64,000 nucleotides of DNA, taken from NCBI RefSeq assembly GCF_000961885.1, contig NZ_JZKH01000040.1:1-64000 (forward strand), written 5' to 3'. Under the pieces are notes generated by a model that did no database searches, was not told where the DNA came from, and saw only the letters and a list, made by a program, of their open reading frames with translations. Shown in pieces: positions 50,188 to 58,882 of the stretch. The stretch is from Streptomyces rubellomurinus. GTDB lineage: Bacteria > Actinomycetota > Actinomycetes > Streptomycetales > Streptomycetaceae. Both the position numbers and the translations under genes were made by a program. How positions within the stretch are numbered: the stretch's first letter is position 1; each line of letters begins with the position of its first letter.

Positions 50188-51156
50188 CTAGACCGAAGCC
50201 CGCTCCGGCGCCGGGACGTCCGTCGTTTCCGGCGCCTTGCCGGTCTGGGCGGCGAAGGCGCCGGCCAGGACGAGCAGGCCGCCCGCGATCTGCGGCAGGC
50301 CCAGGTGCTCGCCGAGCAGGACCCAGGCCAGCACGGTGGCGACCACCGCCTCCAGGTTGGCCACCACCCCGGCGACCGGCGGCGAGAGGTAGCCGACCGA
50401 GACCACGCCGGTCAGGTAGGCGAGCACGGTCGCGACCAGCACCATCCAGGCGGCCGGGAGCAGCGCGGGCAGGGTGTGCCCGTTCATCACCACGGACCCG
50501 CCGAGCGGGCTCCAGTCGGCCTGCCAGGGCCGGGTGAAGGCGGTGAGCAGCACGGCGCCGATGAGCAGCCCGAACGCGCTGACGGCCAGCGGGTCGACGG
50601 GGCGTTCGCCGCGCCGCCCGGCGTCGGCGAGCACGAAGTAGCCGACCTGGCAGCAGGCCGCGCCGAGGGCGAAGAGCACGCCCAGCGCGTCGAAGCTCAG
50701 GCCGTTCCACACCTCCACCACGCAGGCCAGCCCGGTCACCGCGACGCCGGCGCCGATGGCCGCGCCGCGGCCGATCGGCCTGCGCTGGACGAACTTGACG
50801 TAGCCGATGAGCAGCGGCGGCCCGAGGTACTCGATGAGCAGCGCGACGCCGACCGGGATGCGGGAGATCGCGGCGAAGTAGCAGGCCTGGACGCCGGCCA
50901 CCGCGAGCAGGCCGAAGCCGAGCAGCAGGCCGGGGCGGCGCAGGACGGCGTCCCGGTGCCGGTAGGCGATCGGGAGCAGGGCGACGGCGGCGCCGGTGAC
51001 CCGCAGCCACACCACGTGCAGCGGGGACAGGCCGGCCTCGATCAGCGGCTTGGCGGCGGTGCCGGAGCCGCCGAAGGCGACGGCGGAGACCAGGGCGAGG
51101 GTGAGGCCGAGGGTGCGGCCCGAGGGCCGGGCCGACGAGGCGGTTGAGCTGAGCAC
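50188..51156 (-). CDS. EamA/DMT-family transporter
   Basis: 322 residues, ten hydrophobic segments in two EamA repeats (LALVSAVAFGGSGTAAKPLI near 20; GVVANLEAVVATVLAWVLLG, then EHL near 278). Drug/metabolite exporter of the RhtA/YedA kind, perhaps for amino acids. ATG 51156 used. A 7-bp hairpin GGCACCT/AGGTGCC (51180-51198) lies just upstream and could be an operator. Confidence 0.92.
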   Translation of the reverse strand: MLSSTASSARPSGRTLGLTLALVSAVAFGGSGTAAKPLIEAGLSPLHVVWLRVTGAAVALLPIAYRHRDAVLRRPGLLLGFGLLAVAGVQACYFAAISRIPVGVALLIEYLGPPLLIGYVKFVQRRPIGRGAAIGAGVAVTGLACVVEVWNGLSFDALGVLFALGAACCQVGYFVLADAGRRGERPVDPLAVSAFGLLIGAVLLTAFTRPWQADWSPLGGSVVMNGHTLPALLPAAWMVLVATVLAYLTGVVSVGYLSPPVAGVVANLEAVVATVLAWVLLGEHLGLPQIAGGLLVLAGAFAAQTGKAPETTDVPAPERASV

Positions 51157-51228
51157 CGACGCATTCTGACAGTCGTACCGGCACCTCGGTAAGGTGCCAT
51201 TCCGTCATTCGGTCCTGCTCTGAACTGT

Positions 51229-51273
51229 CCGTAGTGGCGTGGTCGCCGGCGGCCGGCGACCACGCCACTACGG
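51229..51273. repeat. Perfect 21-bp inverted repeat
   Basis: The left arm 51229-51249 is the exact complement of 51253-51273, with a 3-base spacer. It lies 6 bases after the stop of the PBP gene (minus strand) and upstream of eamA, so it most likely ends the PBP transcript. Confidence 0.85.
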
Positions 51274-51278
51274 GGGAC

Positions 51279-53621
51279 CTAGTTGCCCGCCGCGGCACCC
51301 GTGTTCGTGCCGGTGCCCGTGTCCGTGCCGCCCGTGGGCTGGGTGGTCGGCTGCGTCGTCGGCTGGGTGGTGGGCGGGGTGGTCGGCTGGCCGGTCGGGG
51401 TCGGCCGGGTGGTGGGCCGGGTGGTGGGCCGGGTGGTCGGCTGCGTGGTCGGGGCCGTGGTCGCCCCGCCGCCGGTGCCGTTGTTGCCGCTCCAGCCGGT
51501 GCCGTCGTTCGGCGGCGTGCTGGCGCCGCCGGTCGGGCCGGTGGACGGGGTGCCGGTCGGCGTGCTCGGCGCGGTCGGCAGGTCGGTGGCGCCCGCGTCG
51601 CCGGCGTCGTCGGCCGGGGTCGCGAAGTCGCTCACCGGCTGGCCCTTGAGCGCGGCCTTCATGTAGCTGGTCCAGATCTGCGCCGGGTACTGGCCGCCCG
51701 CCGCGCCGTCGATCCCGCCGACGCCGCTGAGCGAGACCTGGGCGCCGGTGCCCGGGTCCTGGCCGAACAGCGCGACCGAGGTGACCAGCTCGGGGGTGTA
51801 GCCGACGAACCAGACGGACTTCTGGTCGTCCGTGGTGCCGGTCTTGCCCGCCACCGGACGGCCCAGTGCCTTCGCCCGCCAGCCGGTGCCGCCCGGGTCG
51901 CTCACGACGCCCTGCAGCATCGAGGTGACCTGGTTCGCGGTGTCCGTGCTGATCGCCTGGGTGGTCTTGTGCGCGGGCAGCTGGACGGCCTCGCCCTCGC
52001 GGTCCACCGACTGCACCATCCACGGGGTGATCTGCTTGCCGCCGTTGTCCAGCGCGGCGTACACGCCGGCCATGTCCAGCACGCTCGGGGTGGCCGCGCC
52101 CAGCGGGATGGACGGCACCGGGTCGAGCCCCGGGGTGTTGGCGGGCAGGCCCAGCGCGATGCCGGTGTCCTTCACCTTCTGCAGCCCGGTGTCCTGGGCG
52201 AGCTGGGCGAAGGCCGAGTTGACCGACCAGTCGGTGGCCTGCTGCAGGCTGATCTGGCCGTAGCTCTTGTCGCCCTCGTTCGGCGGCGCGTACGGGGTGC
52301 CCTTGCCGCCGCGGACCTTGCGGCCGCTGGTGCCGTCGTAGACCGTGCGCGGGGTGACGGTGCGGCCGTCCTGGGTCTTGGCGTTGTTCTCGAACGCGGC
52401 CGCCAGGGCGATCGCCTTGAAGGTCGAGCCGGCCTGGTAGTCGCGCCGGGTCGCGTTGTCGACGTAGTGCTTCACGTAGTCGACGCCGCCGTACAGGGCG
52501 ACGACCGCGCCGGTCTTCGGGTCGACGGAGGCGGCGCCGGCCTGCGCGGCCGCGTCCTTCTTCCGCTTGTCCGGGTTCAGGGTGTCGTGCAGCTGCGCCT
52601 GGACGGAGTCCTGCAGCGCCTGCTGGCGGGCCGGGTCGATGCTCAGCTTGATCGTGTAGCCGCCCTTGGCGAGCTCGGTCTCGTTGATGATCCCGTTCGA
52701 GGTGAGGTACTGGGTGGCCGCGTCCACCAGGTAGCCGGCCTGGCCGGACAGGCCCGGGTTGGGCTGCGGGTCCTTGACGTCCGGGAACGCGGCCTTGGCC
52801 CGCTCGTCGGCGGACAGCCAGTTCTCCTTGACCATGCCGTCCATCACGTAGTTCCACCGGTTGACGGCGTTCTGCTTGCCGGCCGGGGTCGCGGTGGCCA
52901 CGTCGTAGGCGCTCGGCGCGTTCAGCAGGGTCGCCAGGTAGGCGCCCTGGGCCGGGTTGAGCGCGGACGCGTCGAGGCCGAAGTAGGCCTGGGCGGCGGC
53001 CTGGATGCCGTAGGCGCCGCGGCCGTAGTAGGAGGTGTTCAGGTAGCCGGCGAGGATGTCGTCCTTGCTCTCGGTGGCGTCCACCTTGACGGCGATGAAC
53101 AGCTCCTGCACCTTGCGGCTGATCGACTGCTTCTGGTTCAGGTAGGTGTTCTTCACGTACTGCTGCGTGATGGTGGAGCCGCCCTGGGTGCCCTCGCCCT
53201 TGGCGGTGTTGAAGGCGGCCCGCACCAGGCCCTGCACGTTGACGGCGCCCTCGTTGTAGAAGTTGCGGTCCTCGGCGGCCAGCGCGGCGTGCTGCGCGGC
53301 GGGGGAGACCTTGTCCAGCGTCACGTTCTGCCGGTTGGTCTGGCCGGTGCGGGTGATCACCGAACCGTCCGAGTACAGCCAGGTGTTGCTCTGCGCGACG
53401 GCGGTGGCGTTCGCGTCCGGCACCTTCACCAGGGCGATGCCCAGCGCGAACAGGCCGACGCCGAGCAGCAGCGCGCAGACGAAGCCGAGCAGCGTCATCC
53501 GCCAGGTGGGTATCAGCCGGCGCCAGCCGGTGCGCTTGGGGCGGCGCGGCTTCTTGCCGCCGACGGCCGGGCCGGTGGACCGCTTGAGCCGCTTGACCGG
53601 CCGGAGACTGATCGACGGCAT
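51279..53621 (-). CDS. Bifunctional penicillin-binding protein (transglycosylase/transpeptidase)
   Basis: Class A PBP of 780 residues, paralogous to the one at 1-2118. Membrane helix at about 42-64, GT51 with EDRNFY (117-122) and GGSTITQQYVKN, transpeptidase with GSTFK (Ser399, Lys402), SVN and VAGKTGTTDD. The last 110 residues are a Thr/Pro/Gly tail with PTTQ/PTTR repeats, probably wall-spanning. ATG 53621 (MPSISLRPVKR) is used; a TTG at about 53651 behind AGGAAAGG or GTG 53687 are alternatives that add a short basic segment. Confidence 0.94.
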   Translation of the reverse strand: MPSISLRPVKRLKRSTGPAVGGKKPRRPKRTGWRRLIPTWRMTLLGFVCALLLGVGLFALGIALVKVPDANATAVAQSNTWLYSDGSVITRTGQTNRQNVTLDKVSPAAQHAALAAEDRNFYNEGAVNVQGLVRAAFNTAKGEGTQGGSTITQQYVKNTYLNQKQSISRKVQELFIAVKVDATESKDDILAGYLNTSYYGRGAYGIQAAAQAYFGLDASALNPAQGAYLATLLNAPSAYDVATATPAGKQNAVNRWNYVMDGMVKENWLSADERAKAAFPDVKDPQPNPGLSGQAGYLVDAATQYLTSNGIINETELAKGGYTIKLSIDPARQQALQDSVQAQLHDTLNPDKRKKDAAAQAGAASVDPKTGAVVALYGGVDYVKHYVDNATRRDYQAGSTFKAIALAAAFENNAKTQDGRTVTPRTVYDGTSGRKVRGGKGTPYAPPNEGDKSYGQISLQQATDWSVNSAFAQLAQDTGLQKVKDTGIALGLPANTPGLDPVPSIPLGAATPSVLDMAGVYAALDNGGKQITPWMVQSVDREGEAVQLPAHKTTQAISTDTANQVTSMLQGVVSDPGGTGWRAKALGRPVAGKTGTTDDQKSVWFVGYTPELVTSVALFGQDPGTGAQVSLSGVGGIDGAAGGQYPAQIWTSYMKAALKGQPVSDFATPADDAGDAGATDLPTAPSTPTGTPSTGPTGGASTPPNDGTGWSGNNGTGGGATTAPTTQPTTRPTTRPTTRPTPTGQPTTPPTTQPTTQPTTQPTGGTDTGTGTNTGAAAGN

Positions 53622-53831
53622 CCGGCCGCCCTGGGCGTTTCGGGACAAAGCGCGGCCTTTCCTGCGGGCGGACTCGCCGGCCTGCACAGACTGGGGGCGA
53701 CGGTACGGGGACCTTCGTCCCGATTCCGGTGTACTGCCCAGGACGACCCGGCGGGCCGAATGGCTCCGCCCGAGCGGCGATCGAGACCGACATCACACGC
53801 AAAACGGACGTCGAGGGCCAAAAAAATTCGA

Positions 53832-53859
53832 GGAGCCCCTCGCTGCTGCGAGAGGCTCC
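53832..53859 (-). terminator. Rho-independent terminator of tRNA-Lys
   Basis: On the minus strand GGAGCC-T-CTCGC pairs with GCGAG-G-GGCTCC and is followed by a run of seven U (A run at 53820-53826), a rare classical terminator in this GC-rich window. Confidence 0.88.
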
Positions 53860-53869
53860 CCGATGTCTG

Positions 53870-53943
53870 TGCGCCGCCAGGGACTCGAACCCCGGACCCG
53901 CTGATTAAGAGTCAGCTGCTCTAACCAACTGAGCTAGCGGCGC
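53870..53943 (-). tRNA. tRNA-Lys (anticodon CTT)
   Basis: Full cloverleaf: acceptor GCGCCGC/GCGGCGC, D-arm GCTC-GAGC, anticodon arm GCTGA-CTCTTAA-TCAGC (CTT), T-arm CGGGG-TTCGAGT-CCCTG, discriminator A; CCA is not encoded. Identical to the copy at 55743. Confidence 0.97.
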
Positions 53944-54066
53944 CTGCTGACCTGGAAAACAATACACGGTTCCGAGGGGTGCTCCGGACCATCCGGGGCC
54001 ACGGCCGTCCGAATCATCCCTTTCCTGCCGATTGGGGTGGAGTCGGCCCGGGGCTAGGGTGGAACG

Positions 54067-54984
54067 GTGCCCAGCCCCCGGCCAGCACACCGCGAGCCGT
54101 CGCTCCCCTCCCCGGACCTGCACGACGAAAGGGCCCGCTTCCTGCGGATCGGCGGGGTGCCGCTGCACGTGCGCACCGAGGGCAGCGGCCCGGTGTGCCT
54201 GCTCACCGGCGGCCTCGGCAGCAGCTGGTTCGACTGGGACCTGGTCGTCCCGTTCCTCACGCCCTACCGCACCGTCGTCCGCTTCGACCGGCCCGGCTAC
54301 GGGCTGAGCGCCCCCGAGCCCGCCGCGGGAGGGCCCGCGCCCACGGCGGCCGGCGAGGCCGAGCGGATCCGGGCCGTGCTGGACGGCCTCGGGCTGCCCG
54401 GGCCCTGCACCCTGGTCGGCCACTCGCTGGCCGGCTTCCACGTCGAGGCCTTCGCCCGGCTGCACCCCGAGCGGACCGCCGCCCTGGTGCTGGTCGACGG
54501 CAGCGTCGAGCCGGCGGCCCGCCCGTACCCCGCGCCCGGGGCCCGCGACCTCGCGGTCCGCGCGCTCGCCGGGGCCGCCACCGCCGTCGCGGTGCCCTAC
54601 CTGTTCGGCCCGGCCGCCCGCCGGGCGGCGGCCCGGCTCTCCACCGTCCGCCACGAGGACCTCGCCCCGGCGCCGCTGGCCCGGCACTGCTACCGCACCG
54701 GACGGGCGCTGCGCGCGCTGCTGCGGGAGAACGCCCGCTACCTCGACGTCGCCGCCGAGCTGGACGGGCTGCGCCGCACCCGGCCGCTGCCCCCGGGGCT
54801 GCCGGTCACCGTCCTGGCGGCCGACGACGGCTGCCGCAACCGCCGCACCGAGGCCCGGCTGGCCGAGCAGCGGGAGCTGGCGGCGCTGCTCGGCGCCGAG
54901 TACCGCAGCACCGCCCCGGCCGGGCACCTGGTGATGTTCGACCGCCCGGACGCGGTGGCCTCCGCCGTCCTCGAAACGGGCTGA
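54067..54984 (+). CDS. Alpha/beta-fold hydrolase
   Basis: 305 residues: LLTGGLGSSWFDWD (oxyanion region), FDRPGYGLS, nucleophile elbow LVGHSLAGFH (Ser123 region), VLAADDGC and catalytic His in APAGHLVMFDRP. No signal peptide. GTG 54067 chosen. It lies between the two tRNA-Lys genes, convergent with the GPP34 gene. Substrate unknown. Confidence 0.9.
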   Translation: MPSPRPAHREPSLPSPDLHDERARFLRIGGVPLHVRTEGSGPVCLLTGGLGSSWFDWDLVVPFLTPYRTVVRFDRPGYGLSAPEPAAGGPAPTAAGEAERIRAVLDGLGLPGPCTLVGHSLAGFHVEAFARLHPERTAALVLVDGSVEPAARPYPAPGARDLAVRALAGAATAVAVPYLFGPAARRAAARLSTVRHEDLAPAPLARHCYRTGRALRALLRENARYLDVAAELDGLRRTRPLPPGLPVTVLAADDGCRNRRTEARLAEQRELAALLGAEYRSTAPAGHLVMFDRPDAVASAVLETG

Positions 54985-55011
54985 GCCCCCGGGGCGACGC
55001 GGACGCCGGCC

Positions 55012-55671
55012 TCAGGCGCTCGCCGCGGACCGGCGCCGGTCCAGGGCCCGCTTCACCGCGCCGGCGACCGGCAGGCTCCGGGCCAGCTGTCGCACCGCCC
55101 GGCGGGTCGGGGCGCCCGCCGCTCCCGGGTAGAGCCGGCGGTCCAGCCGGGCCGCGCCGATCAGCCCGGCCAGCTGGTGGTCCCGCTCCTCGGCCGGGGT
55201 GGCGGGGCCGGAGTCGGCGGTGCGGGCCAGGGTCGCCGCCACCCGCCCGGCGATCAGCGCCGCGGTGTCCGGCCGTACGGCGGTCCAGCGGCGGTGGGGC
55301 AGTCCGAGGAATCGGTGGGTGGTGACGGTGAGCGCGCCCTGCCCGGTCAGCCGGTCCAGGTGGTACCGGGGGCCGGCGCGTCGGGGCAGCTTGCGGAGCG
55401 CGTGGTCGAGGGTGGTCGGCCGCCGGGCCTCGCCCGCCCGTTCCAGCTCGGCCAGCACCCCGGGGGCGAACTCGTCGCGGTCGCCCGGCGCCCGGAAGCC
55501 GGTGATCCGGCGGCCGTCGAGGGTGATCGCGCCGCCCAGGTGCAGCTCGGCGAGGGCGGCGCCGGCGATCACGGTCGGGAAGGTGGTGGGGAGCCGAAGC
55601 CGTCCGGTCGTCGGTTCGGCGCAGAGCAGCAGCAGGTCCTCGGCCAGGGGGCGCGTGTCGAAGGAGGTCAT
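55012..55671 (-). CDS. GPP34 (GOLPH3-like) family protein
   Basis: 219 residues: LAEDLLLLCAEPTTGRL, AALAELHLGGAITLDG, GALTVTTHRFLGLPHRRW, AGLIGAARLDRRLYP. This is the bacterial version of Golgi phosphoprotein 3, a phosphoinositide-binding protein in eukaryotes and common but uncharacterised in streptomycetes. ATG 55671 used; GTG 55683 is an alternative start with a GGGGCGGG upstream. Confidence 0.9.
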   Translation of the reverse strand: MTSFDTRPLAEDLLLLCAEPTTGRLRLPTTFPTVIAGAALAELHLGGAITLDGRRITGFRAPGDRDEFAPGVLAELERAGEARRPTTLDHALRKLPRRAGPRYHLDRLTGQGALTVTTHRFLGLPHRRWTAVRPDTAALIAGRVAATLARTADSGPATPAEERDHQLAGLIGAARLDRRLYPGAAGAPTRRAVRQLARSLPVAGAVKRALDRRRSAASA

Positions 55672-55742
55672 GGGGACTAGCACTACCCGCCCCGGAAACG
55701 CCTCAGGCCGCCCACCGGAGTGGACGGTCTGAGGTTGTCGGG

Positions 55743-55816
55743 TGCGCCGCCAGGGACTCGAACCCCGGACCCGCTGATTAAGAGTCAGCTGCTCTAACCA
55801 ACTGAGCTAGCGGCGC
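55743..55816 (-). tRNA. tRNA-Lys (anticodon CTT), second identical copy
   Basis: Same 74 bases as 53870-53943, with a similar leader (TTGCTGACGTGGAAGA against CCTGCTGACCTGGAAAA on the plus strand), so the promoter was duplicated with the gene. No U-run terminator follows this copy. Confidence 0.97.
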
Positions 55817-56389
55817 TTGCTGACGTGGAAGACCTTACATGCCGCCCGGCCGATCCGCCGAATCGTATCCGGATGGTGACCGCGAGTGATCGACGGACGC
55901 CGGGGTGGCGGTCGAAGTGCTGGTGGAAGCGGTGGTGGTGGACGGCACGGCGGGCGCTGGCGAGCAGCGCGGTGATCACGAGGCGGGTGGCGCGGGCAGC
56001 GGAGGGTCGGTCGCGCCGCCCCCGCCGTTCCGCCACCAGCCTTGACCTTCCGCGTTGCCCGCAGGCCGCCCGTGTCGTGGGGCCCCGCGGGGCCCGCGCT
56101 CGCTTCCAACCGGGCACGAATGTAGCGGGGTGCTCCGGCCGGTCGCCGCAGCGCGCGCCGGGCGCGCCCGGAAACCCGCCGGGCTGTCACCCACTTCGCG
56201 CACCGCGCCGTCAACTACGGCTGACGGTAAGGAAAAAAGGGACATTCTCCATCATCTCGACCGTGTTCGGGCCGGGTTGACGCGGGTGTTCGGGTCGCTG
56301 CGGCGCGTCGCGCCGGTGCGTGCGTCCGGCCCCCGCCGCTGCCAGGATGCGCGGGACAGCCCACCCCGGCACCCTGTGGAGCAGCACCG
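55817..56389. other. Intergenic stretch, 573 bases
   Basis: Upstream region of tRNA-Lys and of the LtrA gene. It holds the palindrome GGGCCCCGCGGGGCCC near 56080 and an A-rich patch AAGGAAAAAAGGGAC at 56229-56243. A minus-strand frame around 55960-55850 has HHHRFHQHFDRH-type residues but no start signal and runs into the tRNA, so it is not called. Confidence 0.5.
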
Positions 56390-57595
56390 ATGGCCAGCGA
56401 TTCCGCCGCCGCAGCACCGCGACCGCACTACGTCGATCCGCGCCCGGTGCGCCGGATGGTCCCGCGCGACCGCGACGAGCCGCACCGGGTGGCGACCCCC
56501 CTGGAACTCTTCTTCGACCTCTGCTTCGTGGTCGCGGTCGGCCAGGCCGGGCGCGAGCTCGCCCACGCGCTGGCGGCCGGGCACTACGGGGACGGCCTGC
56601 GCGGCTTCGTGCTGTCCTTCTTCGCGATCTGGTGGGCCTGGATGAACTTCACCTGGTTCGCCTCCGCCTACGACTGCGACGACGTGCCGTACCGGGTCAC
56701 CACGCTGGTGCAGATCGCCGGGGTGCTGATCCTCGCGGCCGGGGTGCCGCGGCTGTTCGCCACCCACGACCTGGCGCTGCCGATCACCGGGTACGTGGTG
56801 ATGCGCCTCGCGATGGTCACCCAGTGGCTGCGCGCGGCGGCGAGCGAGCAGGGCGAGGCGCGTCGGGTCGCGCTGCGCTACGCGGTCGGGATCACGCTCT
56901 GCCAGGTCGGCTGGGTGGTGATGCTGCTCCTGCCCGACGCCGCCCGGCCGGTGATCATTCCGGTCGGCGCGCTGTGCGAGCTGGCCGTGCCGGTGGTCGC
57001 CGAGCTGCGGACGCAGACCGCCTGGCACCCGCACCACATCGCGGAGCGGTACGGGCTGTTCACCCTGATCGTGCTCGGCGAGACGGTGTCCGCGGCGACG
57101 GTGGCGGTGCAGTCGGCGGTGGACGAGCACGAGGGGCTGGGCCGGCTGCTGCTGGTGGCGGTCGGCGGCCTGCTGATCTGCTTCGCCGCCTGGTGGATCT
57201 ACTTCGCCCGGCCCGTCCACGGCCACCTGCGCTCCAACCGGCAGGCCTTCGCCTGGGGCTACGGCCACTACGTGGTGTTCGCCTCGGCGGCGGCGATCGG
57301 CACCGGGCTGGAGGTGGCGGTCGAGTCGGCCGTGCACAAGACGGAGATCTCCGAGACGGCCGCCACCGCGACCGTCACCGTGCCGACCGCCGTCTACCTG
57401 CTGACCGTCTGGTACCTGCACTCCCGGCACACCAAGCGCGGCCTGCTCGCGCAGGCGGTGGCGCCGACCACGGCCGTCCTGGTGCTGGCCTGCACGGCGT
57501 TCGGCGGCTCGGGGGTGCTGGCGGCGGGCCTGGTCTGCGCGCTGATGGTCGTGGTGGGGGTGGTGCTGCACAGCCGGGAGACCGCGGCGGCCTGA
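56390..57595 (+). CDS. LtrA-family membrane protein (intact)
   Basis: 401 residues, about twelve hydrophobic segments. Family motifs: TPLELFFDLCFVVAVGQAGR, WWAWMNFTWFAS, HIAERYGLFTLIVLGETVSA. LtrA (low temperature requirement A) proteins are uncharacterised membrane proteins. ATG 56390 after GGAG. It is the intact relative of the frameshifted gene at 34553. Confidence 0.92.
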   Translation: MASDSAAAAPRPHYVDPRPVRRMVPRDRDEPHRVATPLELFFDLCFVVAVGQAGRELAHALAAGHYGDGLRGFVLSFFAIWWAWMNFTWFASAYDCDDVPYRVTTLVQIAGVLILAAGVPRLFATHDLALPITGYVVMRLAMVTQWLRAAASEQGEARRVALRYAVGITLCQVGWVVMLLLPDAARPVIIPVGALCELAVPVVAELRTQTAWHPHHIAERYGLFTLIVLGETVSAATVAVQSAVDEHEGLGRLLLVAVGGLLICFAAWWIYFARPVHGHLRSNRQAFAWGYGHYVVFASAAAIGTGLEVAVESAVHKTEISETAATATVTVPTAVYLLTVWYLHSRHTKRGLLAQAVAPTTAVLVLACTAFGGSGVLAAGLVCALMVVVGVVLHSRETAAA

Positions 57596-57614
57596 CCGGA
57601 AACCGCTCCCGGGC

Positions 57615-57666
57615 CTAGACCCGGTCCTGAACCCGGTCCTGGGCCCGGTCCTGGTCCCTGTCCAGC
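57615..57666. repeat. 12-bp tandem repeat coding the end of snpR
   Basis: Units ACCCGGTCCTGA, ACCCGGTCCTGG and GCCCGGTCCTGG (57619-57654), then a diverged copy, run in frame into the LysR stop and encode repeats of Q-D-R-V/A. Confidence 0.85.
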
Positions 57667-58625
57667 AGCACCGGTTCGTGCCGGGCCAGCCAGGCCAGGT
57701 ACGCCGGGTTGACCTTGGCCAGATCCAGGTAGGCGGCTCGCAGGTCGGCGTACAGCGCGTCCAGGGCGGGCGGGCTGAGCACCCGCGGCCGCCAGGTGAA
57801 CAGCAGCCGGACGGCCAGCGGATCCCCGTGCACCGGGCGGACGACGGTGCCCGGCCCGGGCAGGGAGGTCGGCTGGCAGTGCCGGACGGCCTCGCCGGAG
57901 GCGACCAGCTCGGCGGCGGTGGCGTTGTCCCGCACCTGCACCACCCGGGGGTTGAGGCCGGCCTCGCTGAACACCCGGCGCATCGCCGCGTACTCGTGGT
58001 CGGCGGTCGGGTCCACCATCCAGGTGTCCCCGGCGAGGTCGGCCAGGTGGACGACCGGCCGGGCGGCGGCCGGGTGCCCGGCGGAGAGCGCGACGAACTG
58101 CGGCTCGCGGGCCATCAGGACGCGGTGCTCGGCGTCCGGCGGCACCCGCAGCGGGAAGCCCTCGCTCTCGTACACGAAGGCCACGTCCAGCTGGTCGGCG
58201 GCGACCATCCGCAGCAGCGCGCTGGCCGAGATGTCGACGTGGATGGTGGTGTCGGTGTCCGGCAGCCGCTCGTGCACCCGGCGCAGCCAGGCCGCGACCG
58301 CCCGGCTGCCGACGCTGCCGATGCGCAGCCGCCGGTGCCGCCCCGAGCCGGCGGTCTCGCGGGCCTCCTGGCGGGCGGCGGAGACGAGGGCCGCCATCTC
58401 GGCGATCACCGGGCGGGCCCGGGACAGCACCGAGTGGCCGAGCGCGGTGGGCCGGCTGCCGGTCTGCTCGCGGGTGAACAGGCTTCCGCCGATGGCCCGT
58501 TCGATCCGGTGCAGTTGGGTGGTGAGGGAGGGCTGGGTCATGCCGAGCTGGAGCGCGGCCTTGCGGAGGCTGCCGGTGTCGGCGATCGCGCACAGCACCC
58601 GCAGGTGTCTCACGTCGAGCTCCAC
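57615..58625 (-). CDS. snpR: LysR regulator, SnpR-like
   Basis: 336 residues: winged helix LRVLCAIADTGSLRKAALQL, then GMTQPSLTTQLHRIERAIGG, and a substrate-binding domain. It is divergent from a snapalysin gene, the arrangement of snpR-snpA in Streptomyces where SnpR activates the protease. GTG 58625 chosen (MELDVRHLRVL). The C-terminus DQDRAQDRVQDRV is encoded by a 12-bp tandem repeat and looks like a recent extension. Confidence 0.9.
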   Translation of the reverse strand: MELDVRHLRVLCAIADTGSLRKAALQLGMTQPSLTTQLHRIERAIGGSLFTREQTGSRPTALGHSVLSRARPVIAEMAALVSAARQEARETAGSGRHRRLRIGSVGSRAVAAWLRRVHERLPDTDTTIHVDISASALLRMVAADQLDVAFVYESEGFPLRVPPDAEHRVLMAREPQFVALSAGHPAAARPVVHLADLAGDTWMVDPTADHEYAAMRRVFSEAGLNPRVVQVRDNATAAELVASGEAVRHCQPTSLPGPGTVVRPVHGDPLAVRLLFTWRPRVLSPPALDALYADLRAAYLDLAKVNPAYLAWLARHEPVLLDRDQDRAQDRVQDRV

Positions 58626-58716
58626 GTCCGGAGCATAGACGCCGTCGACCGGCCTCGCCAAGGACATGACAGACACTCAACTCCGCCGAGTCCCGCGCCT
58701 CCTCCGCCATAAGGCC

Positions 58717-58742
58717 GGGCTATCGCCGGTTGGCATCATCCG
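58717..58742 (+). promoter_or_regulatory. Snapalysin upstream element, copy 1
   Basis: GGGCTATCGCC, 4 or 5 bases, TGGCATCATCCG, found again at 59736-59762 before the second snapalysin gene. Conserved when surrounding sequence is not; it lies between snpR and the first protease gene, so it is the likely SnpR site and promoter. Confidence 0.65.
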
Positions 58743-58882
58743 CGACGGCCCCCGGCGGGTCGAAGCTCGGGGCAGCACACCGCCCCGGCCCGGCCGGGGC
58801 GGCCCCCACCGCGCGCCACCGCCGTCCGCCGGCCCCCACCGGCCCCGGCGGGCCGGCGCGTCGCGAGCCACGGAGCCCCCAC

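Noticed and set aside
51335..51460. Repeats in the PBP tail as a mobile or regulatory repeat
   Set aside because: They encode the PTTQ/PTTR tail in frame and need no other explanation.
55794..56117. Minus-strand frame of 107 codons upstream of tRNA-Lys
   Set aside because: It reads through the tRNA gene, has no ribosome site and contains low-complexity basic sequence.
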